The position numbers were made by a program, and so were the translations under genes. From the NCBI GenBank assembly GCA_964422925.1, contig CAYRDC010000007.1, positions 60,544 to 124,543 of the forward strand: DNA of 64,000 nt. Reading direction: 5' to 3'. This DNA is from CAYRDC01 sp964422925. Its GTDB lineage: Bacteria; Bacteroidota; Bacteroidia; Chitinophagales; S012-47. The notes under the pieces are model-generated. The model was not told the DNA's origin, ran no database searches, and saw only the letters and a list, made by a program, of their open reading frames with translations. This document shows, piece after piece, positions 35,032-42,831 of the stretch (its first letter is position 1; each line of letters begins with the position of its first letter).

Positions 35032-35084
35032 TATCGATAATCTCGATTATCGACTCATTAATCGATATCCTCCATTATCGATAA
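35032..35084. repeat. Cluster of ATCGAT inverted repeats
   Basis: TCGATAATC (35034-35042) and GATTATCGA (35045-35053) form a perfect 9-bp inverted repeat with a 2-base spacer. ATCGATA (35061-35067) and TATCGAT (35076-35082) form a second, 7-bp one with an 8-base spacer. Four related sites occur in about 53 bases. This is the look of a multi-site operator, about 380 nt upstream of oah, or of a small hairpin element. Confidence 0.55.
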
Positions 35085-35180
35085 ATGAAGCGATACGGCA
35101 TACGTGTTTACTGACTTCTTCCCCGATACTGCTTCACTGATAAAAACACTTGGGTAATTGATTAACCATCTACCCTCCTG

Positions 35181-35405
35181 TCAGCCTGGTCTCTTTCTGG
35201 CGTTTACGAGGGTAGCCTCTTTTTTAAAGGGGCTGACGATGACGGTGAAGGAGTTGCCTGAGTTTTTATTAGCAAGGTTTTGTCCCTTGATGAACATATC
35301 CGGATTACAGGTGCCGTAATATTTTATTCGGCTATCCGGCTCTTCCGTCCAATGGATAATGTCCTCTTTTTTTGAAATGCCTTTTGGTATATTTGTCTCG
35401 GTACG
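35181..35405 (-). pseudogene. Start-less open frame, possible gene remnant
   Basis: On the minus strand a frame of 74 codons is open from a stop at 35406-35408 to a TGA at 35181-35183. It has no usable start except an internal ATG about halfway. The translation is rich in charged and aromatic residues (for example KYYGTCNPDMFIKGQNL). I recognise no family. It may be the degenerate 3' end of a lost gene, or chance. It overlaps the proposed oah promoter. Confidence 0.2.
35388..35395 (+). promoter_or_regulatory. -7 promoter box of oah-dch
   Basis: TATATTTG matches the Bacteroidota -7 consensus TAnnTTTG. A TTTG at 35371-35374 is too close for a standard -33 element, so the upstream contact is uncertain. 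A start near 35402 would give a leader of about 58 nt before the oah ATG. Confidence 0.5.
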
Positions 35406-35459
35406 CTATGGCTTATGCCTGAAGGTGAATAACTGTTATCCCAATAAAACCGAGAACTT

Positions 35460-36560
35460 ATGAATGATCTGAAAGACCATAACCTGATGCCAGTGGATTA
35501 CCAGGAAATCCTCTTCGAGAAACGCCCGGCCAGGGACCATGATGGCAATGAAGTGCCGGGCCTGTACAATGCCTGGATCATCCTGAACAATTCCAAACAG
35601 TACAATTCCTACACCACGCGCATGGTGAAGGAAGTGATTCTTGCGTTCCGTGAAGCTTCCAACGACCGCAGCGTGGTGGCGGTGGTGTTTACCGCAGTGG
35701 GCGACAAAGCCTTCTGCACCGGGGGAAACACCAAGGAATACGCAGAATATTATGCCGGCAACCCGCAGGAATACAAGCAATACATGCGCCTGTTCAACGA
35801 CATGGTGTCCACTATTCTGATGTGCGACAAACCGGTGATCAACCGGGTAAACGGCATGCGCATTGGCGGGGGGCAGGAAATCGGCATGGCCTGTGATTTC
35901 AGCATTGCCCAGGACCTGGCCCGTTTCGGCCAGGCCGGCCCGCGTCACGGCAGTGCCCCGGACGGTGGCTCTACCGATTTTCTGGCCTTGTTTGCCGGAG
36001 TGGAGGCTGCTATGTATTCCTGTACGGTTTGTGACCCGTGGAGCGCTTATGAAGCCTACCGCTATGGCTTGCTGACTGAGGTAGTTCCCGCCCTGAAAGT
36101 AGACGGTAAATTCATTCCCAACCCCCTGGTGTATACCGACCGCTGGGTGGATGATTCCGGAAATATCATTTACGGTAAAATGCGGACCGGGGCAGCCCTG
36201 GCCAGGGGCAAGGAATTGCTGAAATCAGGCGAAGTGGACCTGTCCCTGCTGGATGAAGCCGTAGACCGCCTGTGCACCAAGTTGATGTATACATTCCCCA
36301 ATTGCCTGAGCAAAACCATCAATTCCGTGCGCAAGCATAAACTCGAACACTGGGATCGCAACAAGGAATCCAACCGCGATTGGCTGGCCCTGAATATGAT
36401 GACCGAAGCCAAAGCAGGCTTCCGCGCCTTTAATGAAGGGCCCAAGGGCAACCGGGAAGTGGACTTTATCAAACTGCGACAAATGCTGGCCGAAGGCCAT
36501 GAATGGAACGATGAGATGATCCGCGCCATCTCACCCCAGTACCAACAGGAAAATTCATAA
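35460..36560 (+). CDS. oah: 6-oxocyclohex-1-ene-1-carbonyl-CoA hydrolase (Oah/BamA)
   Basis: A 366-residue member of the crotonase superfamily, the ring-opening enzyme of anaerobic benzoyl-CoA degradation. It adds water and hydrolyses the ring C-C bond to give 3-hydroxypimelyl-CoA. Length and signature stretches fit the BamA/Oah family: AFCTGGNTKEYAEYYAGNP, NGMRIGGGQEIGMACDFS, FGQAGPRHGSAPDGG and a C-terminal region with EHWDRNKESNRDWLALNMM. This gene is widely used as a functional marker for anaerobic aromatic degradation. It lies 3 nt before dch and about 2.2 kb after had. The family assignment is strong because of the long, atypical middle and C-terminal segments absent from ordinary enoyl-CoA hydratases. 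Confidence 0.93.
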   Translation: MNDLKDHNLMPVDYQEILFEKRPARDHDGNEVPGLYNAWIILNNSKQYNSYTTRMVKEVILAFREASNDRSVVAVVFTAVGDKAFCTGGNTKEYAEYYAGNPQEYKQYMRLFNDMVSTILMCDKPVINRVNGMRIGGGQEIGMACDFSIAQDLARFGQAGPRHGSAPDGGSTDFLALFAGVEAAMYSCTVCDPWSAYEAYRYGLLTEVVPALKVDGKFIPNPLVYTDRWVDDSGNIIYGKMRTGAALARGKELLKSGEVDLSLLDEAVDRLCTKLMYTFPNCLSKTINSVRKHKLEHWDRNKESNRDWLALNMMTEAKAGFRAFNEGPKGNREVDFIKLRQMLAEGHEWNDEMIRAISPQYQQENS

Positions 36561-36563
36561 AAC

Positions 36564-37352
36564 ATGGAAGTATGGCAATTGGATAAACTATTGGTTCACT
36601 TTGAGCATGAAGGGGCCATAGCCCGGATGGTGCTGAATGACCCGAAAGCCAATGTGCTGGACCATGTGATGATGAGCAGCCTCTCGGAAGCTTTAAGCCG
36701 TTTCCGGGGCATGCCGGCCCTGAAAGCCATCGTGCTGGAAGGAACCGGCAGGCATTTCAGTTACGGGGCCAGCGTGGCAGAGCATACTTTTGACAAGGTC
36801 CCTTCCATGCTCAAGCAATTTCACGGGTTGTTTTACAAAATCCGCGATCTCAGCATCCCGATGATAGCCAAGGTGCACGGTCAGTGCCTGGGCGGAGGGT
36901 TTGAGCTGGCCATGATGTGCCATTTCCTGTTTGCTGAATCCGGGGCTTCCATGGGCTTACCGGAAATCACGCTCGGGGTATTTCCGCCCCCGGCTTCTTT
37001 TATCCTGAACCTGAAAATAGGAGTCGCCCGGGCCGAATCCCTGATCCTGACCGGCAAACCCATCGATGGGAAACGGGCCAAAGCTATCGGACTGGTGGAG
37101 GAAGTGTATCCTGACCGGGAAGCGCTGGAAAACGGTATCCGGGAATTTATCGCTGCGCAAATCCTGCCCAAAAGCGCCAGTTCGCTGAGGTATGGAGTGG
37201 CAGCGGCCCGGGAATTCTTTAATCACATCATGGACATCTTCCTGGGAAAACTGGAGAATATTTATATCCAGGGGCTTATGAACACCCACGATGCCAATGA
37301 AGGCATCAATGCTTTCCTCGAAAAAAGGAAACCTGAGTGGAAAAACCGCTGA
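36564..37352 (+). CDS. dch: Cyclohexa-1,5-diene-1-carbonyl-CoA hydratase
   Basis: A 262-residue crotonase-family hydratase. It would add water to the cyclic diene made by benzoyl-CoA reductase, giving 6-hydroxycyclohex-1-ene-1-carbonyl-CoA, the substrate of Had. The segment HFSYGASVAEH and GLPEITLGVFPPPAS are typical of Dch/BamR and differ from ordinary enoyl-CoA hydratases; the oxyanion-hole region is GQCLGGGFELAM. It is coupled to oah with a 3-nt gap. Had, Oah and Dch together form the complete set after ring reduction; the reductase itself is not in the window. Confidence 0.9.
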   Translation: MEVWQLDKLLVHFEHEGAIARMVLNDPKANVLDHVMMSSLSEALSRFRGMPALKAIVLEGTGRHFSYGASVAEHTFDKVPSMLKQFHGLFYKIRDLSIPMIAKVHGQCLGGGFELAMMCHFLFAESGASMGLPEITLGVFPPPASFILNLKIGVARAESLILTGKPIDGKRAKAIGLVEEVYPDREALENGIREFIAAQILPKSASSLRYGVAAAREFFNHIMDIFLGKLENIYIQGLMNTHDANEGINAFLEKRKPEWKNR

Positions 37353-37439
37353 TTCCTGCTATTTTCCGGTTTTTCGCATGCCTATTAAGCGGGTTTATCA
37401 TATTTATCGGAAATTTGCGTTTTGTCCAAAAGTCCTTCT

Positions 37440-39797
37440 ATGAGGAATTGCTTTACCCTTTTGTTGTTTTCCCTGCTCTCAATATCCCTGCCGGCCCAGA
37501 AATTCACCATCAGCGGTTATGTTTCGGATGAGGCGTCAGGCGAAAAACTGATCGGTGCCAATGTATACGATGCCCGCACCCTGAACGGTACCAGTACAAA
37601 TACCTATGGCTTTTTCAGCCTGACCCTTCCCAAAGATTCCGTCCGATTGGTTATTTCTTACATAGGCTATAAACCCTTCACCCGGGTTATTTACCTTGAT
37701 CATGATATCAATCTCAATGTAGAGTTGTCTTCCACCATTGAATTGGAGGAAGTGGTGGTTTCTGGCGAGCGGACCGAGCGGATTGAGGAAAACACGCAAA
37801 TGTCAGCGGTAAAGCTTCCGGCCAAGCAAATCAAGCTGCTTCCAGCCCTGATGGGAGAGGTTGACGTGTTGAAAGCGATCCAGTTATTGCCGGGCGTACA
37901 ATCCGGCAATGAAGGCAGTAGCGGGTTGTATGTCCGGGGCGGCAGCCCGGACCAGAACCTGATCCTCCTGGACGGAGTGCCGGTTTACAATGTCACCCAC
38001 CTGTTTGGGTTCTTCTCGGTGTTTAATGCCGATGCCATTAACAACGTGCAGCTTATCAAGGGCGGATTCCCGGCCAGGTATGGCGGGCGCCTGTCCAGTG
38101 TGCTGGAAATCAATATGAAAGAAGGAAACCAGAAAGAGCTTCATGGCAGCGGTTCCGTGGGGATCATCGCTTCGCGGCTTACCGTGGAAGGCCCCATCGT
38201 ACCTGACAAAGCCAGCTTCATCGTGTCAGCCAGACGCACTTATATCGACCTGCTGGTGCAGCCGTTCCTCCGCAAGGAATTTCCTGACGGGGGAGGGGTG
38301 GGCTATTATTTTTACGACCTGAACGGGAAGGTAAACTACACCCTCTCCGATAAAGACCGCATGTATCTGAGTGCTTATAACGGGCTCGACCGGTTTTATT
38401 TCAAGGATGTTTACAAGGAAACCAACCCGTTTTACAAAAGCACCACTTCAGGCCGCCTGCAATGGGGCAATATGACCGGGGTGCTGCGGTGGAACCATAA
38501 GTTTACCAATAAGTTGTTCAGCAACCTGACGGTCAATTACAGTAAATACCAGTTTGAGGTCGGTGCCAAGGATGAAACCATCCAGCAGATTGGCCTGATG
38601 TACGACACCTCGTCCTACAACCTCCGCTATTTTTCCGGCATCCGAGACTGGAGCACCCGGGTTGATTTTGATTTCCTGCCAGCGCCCAACCATTTCATCA
38701 AATTCGGGGCCGGGGCCACTTACCATACTTTCCGGCCGGGGGCGGTTCAGTTCCAGCTGGGGCAAACCGGTTCGCAGGGCATCGACACCACTTTCAGCCC
38801 GGGCGAAACCCGGGCCAAGGAAATTGACGTGTATGCCGAGGATGACGTGAAGCTGGGCTCGCGGCTCAAGGCCAACGGGGGCATACACGGTTCGGCTTTT
38901 CTGGTAAACGGCAAATCCTATTATTCCCTGCAGCCCAGGCTCTCGATGCGCTTCCTGCTCACCGAATCGCTTTCGCTGAAGGCTTCCTACGCGCGGATGG
39001 CGCAATACATCCACCTGCTCACCAATTCGGGTGTGGGATTACCCACCGACCTGTGGGTGCCGGCCACGGAACGGGTGCCCCCGGAAAATTCCTGGCAGGT
39101 GGCCGCGGGCCTGGCCCGTTCGTTCCCGCACGGCATCGAAGCCAGCGCGGAGGGCTATTACAAGGTGATGAACGGCATCATCGAATACAAGGAGGGGGCA
39201 AGCTTTGTGAGCCTGGAGGGGACCTGGGAAGACCGGGTGGCTACCGGGAGGGGCTGGGCTTATGGTGCTGAATTTTTTCTGCAGAAAAAAACCGGGGCCA
39301 CCACCGGGTGGGTTGGATATACGCTCTCGTGGTCAAACCGGCAATTCGATTTACTGAATTTCGGCAAACCATTCCCCTACAAATACGACCGCAGGCATGA
39401 CGTGGCCATTGTAGTGATTCATAAATTCGGGGAAAGATGGGATGTATCCGCCACCTGGGTATACGGCACGGGCAATGCCATATCACTGCCATTGCAAAGG
39501 TATCCGGCCGTGTATGGCACCGGCTCCGTTGGTACATGGTACAACCCGGAGCTCTATTATTACCGCGAGCGCAACGCCTTCCGGTTGAATGCATACCACC
39601 GACTCGACCTTGGGGCAAGCTATCATATCCCGTCCCGGTGGGGAGAGCACAGCCTGAATATAAGCGTTTATAATGCCTATAACCGGAAGAATCCCTATTT
39701 CATTTACTATGGTGAAGACGATTTCGGGAAACCGGCTTTCAAACAGGTCAGCCTGTTCCCGGTGCTGCCTTCGCTGAGTTACAGTTTTAATTTCTGA
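37440..39797 (+). CDS. TonB-dependent outer-membrane receptor
   Basis: A 785-residue outer-membrane receptor. It has a signal peptide ending near SLPAQ, an N-terminal carboxypeptidase-regulatory-like beta domain (residues about 20-105; GYVSDEASGEKLIGANVY), a plug domain (about 130-225; GLYVRGGSPDQNLILLDGVPV) and a C-terminal beta-barrel ending in YSFNF. Start ATG 37440 gives a clean signal peptide; TTG 37422 is the alternative. It is followed after 3 nt by a DUF4249 lipoprotein, a common pair in Bacteroidota. Ligand unknown; closeness to dch (87 nt) raises the possibility of uptake of an aromatic compound, but this is only positional. Confidence 0.92.
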   Translation: MRNCFTLLLFSLLSISLPAQKFTISGYVSDEASGEKLIGANVYDARTLNGTSTNTYGFFSLTLPKDSVRLVISYIGYKPFTRVIYLDHDINLNVELSSTIELEEVVVSGERTERIEENTQMSAVKLPAKQIKLLPALMGEVDVLKAIQLLPGVQSGNEGSSGLYVRGGSPDQNLILLDGVPVYNVTHLFGFFSVFNADAINNVQLIKGGFPARYGGRLSSVLEINMKEGNQKELHGSGSVGIIASRLTVEGPIVPDKASFIVSARRTYIDLLVQPFLRKEFPDGGGVGYYFYDLNGKVNYTLSDKDRMYLSAYNGLDRFYFKDVYKETNPFYKSTTSGRLQWGNMTGVLRWNHKFTNKLFSNLTVNYSKYQFEVGAKDETIQQIGLMYDTSSYNLRYFSGIRDWSTRVDFDFLPAPNHFIKFGAGATYHTFRPGAVQFQLGQTGSQGIDTTFSPGETRAKEIDVYAEDDVKLGSRLKANGGIHGSAFLVNGKSYYSLQPRLSMRFLLTESLSLKASYARMAQYIHLLTNSGVGLPTDLWVPATERVPPENSWQVAAGLARSFPHGIEASAEGYYKVMNGIIEYKEGASFVSLEGTWEDRVATGRGWAYGAEFFLQKKTGATTGWVGYTLSWSNRQFDLLNFGKPFPYKYDRRHDVAIVVIHKFGERWDVSATWVYGTGNAISLPLQRYPAVYGTGSVGTWYNPELYYYRERNAFRLNAYHRLDLGASYHIPSRWGEHSLNISVYNAYNRKNPYFIYYGEDDFGKPAFKQVSLFPVLPSLSYSFNF

Positions 39798-39800
39798 AGC

Positions 39801-40685
39801 ATGAGAAAAATTTGGTTGTTAAGCATTGTCCTGTTTCTGGCTGCCTGCGAGCTGACGGTAGTGGTGGACCTGCCGGAACAGGAACCGAAACTGGTAATAA
39901 ACAGCCTCTACAGCAAGGATTCCACTTGGGTGGTGAACCTCACTTTAAGCAAAGGGATGTATGATACATCCTGGACCTACCAACCAGTATCCAATGCGCA
40001 GGTAAGGCTTTTTAAAGACGGCAATTGGTTGCAGGACCTGTCTTATGATGCCGTGGCGCAGGCTTATACCAGCAACAACAACCTGCCGGAACCGGGAGCC
40101 GCCTACCGGCTGGAAGTAACCGCCCCGGGGTTTTCCGGAACCATTTCCGCGGACGATACACTACCCCAAACCGTCCCGATCCATAGCCTTGAATTCCAAC
40201 GCGATGCCTGGCAAAAAAACGGAAAGTTTATGTCAGATCTTAAAATCCGTTTCCAGGACCCTGCCGGATGGCAATATTATGCCCTGGAATTATATGCCCT
40301 TGATACTCTTGGGGGTAATGTCTGGCTCTCTCCATGCTTCACATCAGACGACCCGGTGTTCAACCAGGGCTCTATAGGCGGTCCCGTGGCCGGCAATGAC
40401 AATGAATACTGTGAACGGGTATATTTCAGTGATCAGCTTATTGGCGGAAAAGATTACACACTGAAAATATCCATCAATAGTGAGAATCTGGAGTATTCAC
40501 AATTCATTGTGGTAGTGTTGTATTCCCTTTCGCGCAATTATTATTATTACAATATCTCACGCGACCTTCAATTTGACACCAAGTACAATCCATTTGCTGA
40601 GCCTGTTATGGTTTTCAGCAATATCCAAAACGGGCTTGGGATATTCGGAGGGTACAGCCTGTCTTACAGCATCCAGCCGTTGTAA
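39801..40685 (+). CDS. DUF4249 lipoprotein, partner of the TonB receptor
   Basis: A 294-residue lipoprotein with lipobox FLAAC (Cys at residue 16), followed by the DUF4249 pattern: a beta-rich N-terminal part with EPKLVINSLYSKDSTWVVNLTLS and SNAQVRLF, then GAAYRLEVTAPGF. Such proteins are encoded next to TonB receptors and are thought to sit on the cell surface and help capture the ligand. It starts 3 nt after the receptor gene. Confidence 0.85.
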   Translation: MRKIWLLSIVLFLAACELTVVVDLPEQEPKLVINSLYSKDSTWVVNLTLSKGMYDTSWTYQPVSNAQVRLFKDGNWLQDLSYDAVAQAYTSNNNLPEPGAAYRLEVTAPGFSGTISADDTLPQTVPIHSLEFQRDAWQKNGKFMSDLKIRFQDPAGWQYYALELYALDTLGGNVWLSPCFTSDDPVFNQGSIGGPVAGNDNEYCERVYFSDQLIGGKDYTLKISINSENLEYSQFIVVVLYSLSRNYYYYNISRDLQFDTKYNPFAEPVMVFSNIQNGLGIFGGYSLSYSIQPL

Positions 40686-40790
40686 AACCCGCCAAAACCC
40701 GGTGGTTGTTCATTTCGCGCGGTACTAACGGTGGATTACCGGGCGTTAGAGAATAAACAAGCCCCATTGTCCACCAATCTTTTCAATTTT

Positions 40791-41831
40791 ATGCTATATC
40801 AAAGCAGGCGTGAACATAATTACCGCTGGGGAATATGGCCCTTGCTGCTGGTTTTTTGCCTGCCGGTAATGCTTTCCTTCAGGAATGACGGGGGAGATGA
40901 TGCCTGGAAACGTCAGCACCTGCTCTGGCTGGCCTGTCAATATTCGCCTGATGCGGAAGCCATTCTTCGTGAAGTGGGGAATTATCCTTTTGAGAAGTTT
41001 GCCCATGGTAGTGAGCCGGAAGTAATTGCCCGGGATTTCGGCACGGTGGTTCATGAAGCGTGCCACAAAGTAAACCAGCACATAAGCCGGGGAAATAGTG
41101 CCGCGCAGGGCATATTCATTGCCCCGGGTGTCCGGATCCGCATTCCCGAAGGACCGGTGTATAATTCGCGGGAACTGAACCGGTTTGTTCCTGACAGCCT
41201 GAAACAAGCCATATTCCGTTACGATACCTATATCGGAAGCCGTCAAACCCTGATCAGTTCGCAGATCAACGGGATTTACGGGATCATGGATGAATTCTGT
41301 GCGTATTACCATGACACCCGTGCCAGCCTTGACCTGTATGACTATTACCTGGAAAAGGTTTGCCGAGGCTACCGGAATTCTATTGCCTGGGCCGATTACC
41401 TGGGTGAAGCTGCGGCTACGGTATATGCTTATTATGAGTTCAACCTGTTCATTTCATGGTACCTGCAATATGCCCGCCTCCGGCATCCGGAGGTATATAA
41501 ATCGTGCATGGAAAACATGCCCTTACGCGTGGCCTATACATTGCTGGATGATATGTTTGGCCAGCTGGTGGCAGATTACTATGCAGTCCGCTCCGCTTTA
41601 TTGGCTTCCCTGAACCGGCACGGGGAAAAAGTGATGCTGGAGGAAGACCTTGGCGGAGAGATTTTTATGAAAGTCTATTACGACAACGGAAACATCCTGG
41701 GGGTCGGACTGCCTGAAAATAAAATGCGGCTGCTCCGGGAATTACTGATGGAAAAGGAGCATACCTTGCTGGATGATTTTCGGATTGAGGGAGTGACTGT
41801 ACGGAATTTCCGGGATTTCTTCGAAGGGTAG
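40791..41831 (+). CDS. Unknown protein with HExxH zinc-peptidase-like motif
   Basis: A 346-residue protein of no family known to me. An N-terminal hydrophobic segment (residues about 15-30) suggests a signal anchor. HEACH at residues 88-92 fits HExxH, and a glutamate 76 residues later in GIMDEFCAYYHD (Glu168) lies in a helix where a gluzincin third ligand could be. The rest is largely helical with many aromatic residues. ATG 40791 is preferred over GTG 40731. It follows the DUF4249 gene by about 105 nt and converges on another HExxH protein. Peptidase activity is possible but unproved. Confidence 0.65.
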   Translation: MLYQSRREHNYRWGIWPLLLVFCLPVMLSFRNDGGDDAWKRQHLLWLACQYSPDAEAILREVGNYPFEKFAHGSEPEVIARDFGTVVHEACHKVNQHISRGNSAAQGIFIAPGVRIRIPEGPVYNSRELNRFVPDSLKQAIFRYDTYIGSRQTLISSQINGIYGIMDEFCAYYHDTRASLDLYDYYLEKVCRGYRNSIAWADYLGEAAATVYAYYEFNLFISWYLQYARLRHPEVYKSCMENMPLRVAYTLLDDMFGQLVADYYAVRSALLASLNRHGEKVMLEEDLGGEIFMKVYYDNGNILGVGLPENKMRLLRELLMEKEHTLLDDFRIEGVTVRNFRDFFEG

Positions 41832-41838
41832 GAGCGTA

Positions 41839-42342
41839 TTACATTGGGGTGCTGGCAGATTTTTCTATTCGCTGCCTGATTTCTTCAGTACTCATATAAA
41901 TCCTTCGAACCAGCGATTTCATTTTGGGATTATCCTCAAACCGTTTTTCGAGGGCAATTCTTTCAGCCAGCAGGTGGGGCCCGTAGCCTCGTTGTATAGC
42001 AATTTCATCGGCTTCCCGCTCTACGATGGAACGCTGAGCTGATGACAACAAATAAGCCCACAAAAAAGCCCATTTGCCGAAGAACCTCCGCTGCCGGTAT
42101 GAAATCTGGTGAGCCAGTTCATGCGCGATCAGTCCGCTTAACTCCTTTTTGTTCAGTCCGTTATGGTTAATCAGTTGCAAATTCAGATAAATCTTTCCGG
42201 AAAAGGGGGAACTGTATCCCGAGAATTTCATCTTCCGCCAGCGAAGGGGTACATCCGGGCTAAGATCCGGAAAAGACCGGGCCAGGATTTCCCGGAACAA
42301 TTCCTCTACCTTTTCAGGGGTAAATCGATTGGCACTTTTCAT
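41839..42342 (-). CDS. Small HELAH zinc peptidase-like protein
   Basis: A 167-residue protein with HELAHQ (His74, Glu75, His78) and a downstream EREADEIA (about residues 108-115), which is the third-ligand pattern of M48-type metallopeptidases; SprT-like and M48-like families are both candidates. One weak hydrophobic stretch (WAFLWAYLL) lies between the two motifs. There is no signal peptide. Its start codon overlaps, in an ATGA, the stop of the small T9SS-tail frame upstream, so the two may be translationally coupled. The stop is 7 nt from the convergent neighbour. Confidence 0.78.
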   Translation of the reverse strand: MKSANRFTPEKVEELFREILARSFPDLSPDVPLRWRKMKFSGYSSPFSGKIYLNLQLINHNGLNKKELSGLIAHELAHQISYRQRRFFGKWAFLWAYLLSSAQRSIVEREADEIAIQRGYGPHLLAERIALEKRFEDNPKMKSLVRRIYMSTEEIRQRIEKSASTPM

Positions 42343-42620
42343 TGCACAATAAACTTGTGCACCAAGTTACTATCTCCGGTTTTCAGGTGCAAGAGGTACA
42401 TTCCCGGGAACAGGGCTAGGTCGTACCCGGTGTCCAAGTCGTTTTCACTGCCGTTCACGTGGTGGAAAACCCTTTTCCCCACATCGTCAAAAATGTCCAT
42501 GTTAAAGCTGACGCAGGCGCTTTCGGTCAGGTAAGCCCGTTGCTTATTCGTCAAACGAATCAAATTTGAACCCGAGTTAGTTTTTTTAACCAATCTCACG
42601 GATTTAACAGCCGGGTACAA
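42339..42620 (-). pseudogene. Orphan T9SS sorting-domain fragment
   Basis: A frame of up to 93 codons with only a TTG start and no signal peptide. Its C-terminal 60 residues look like a T9SS type A sorting domain: FNMDIFDDVGKRVFHH, ALFPGMYLLHLKTGD and the end HKFIVQ, with LYPAVKSV at the front perhaps a worn YPNP motif. No cargo domain is attached. Most likely it is the leftover 3' end of a secreted-protein gene. The stop overlaps the next gene start by 4 nt, so it might still be translated. Confidence 0.5.
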
Positions 42621-42831
42621 AATGTAATGTTATAGCCTTTTGTCTGAACCAGTAATACGTTGCACTATAACCCTAAAACATAGATCTTGCACATACTAAA
42701 TTTTCAGGAATTGATTATCAACAACTTCACAGGGAAATAGTCGCTGCCCGGATAGTTTTGTAAAGGGGTTTTATAATGGCCCCATTTATTGTACTAAAAA
42801 CACTAAAATCTATATTGCCATTGATACGAAG

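Larger units (their letters stand above)
34711..35459. other. Long intergenic region upstream of oah
   Basis: A 749-base A/T-richer stretch between the divergent RCC1 gene and oah. It holds no gene with a proper start. Contents seen are a cluster of TATCGAT-type inverted repeats (35032-35084), a start-less open frame on the minus strand (35181-35405) that may be a decayed gene end, and a perfect -7 promoter box before oah (35388-35395). A 76-codon frame on the plus strand at 34854-35084 runs through the repeats and shows no protein-like features. Confidence 0.6.

Noticed and set aside
34854..35084. Possible 76-residue gene on the plus strand
   Set aside because: It runs through the palindrome cluster, has no ribosome site or family pattern, and its composition is not protein-like.
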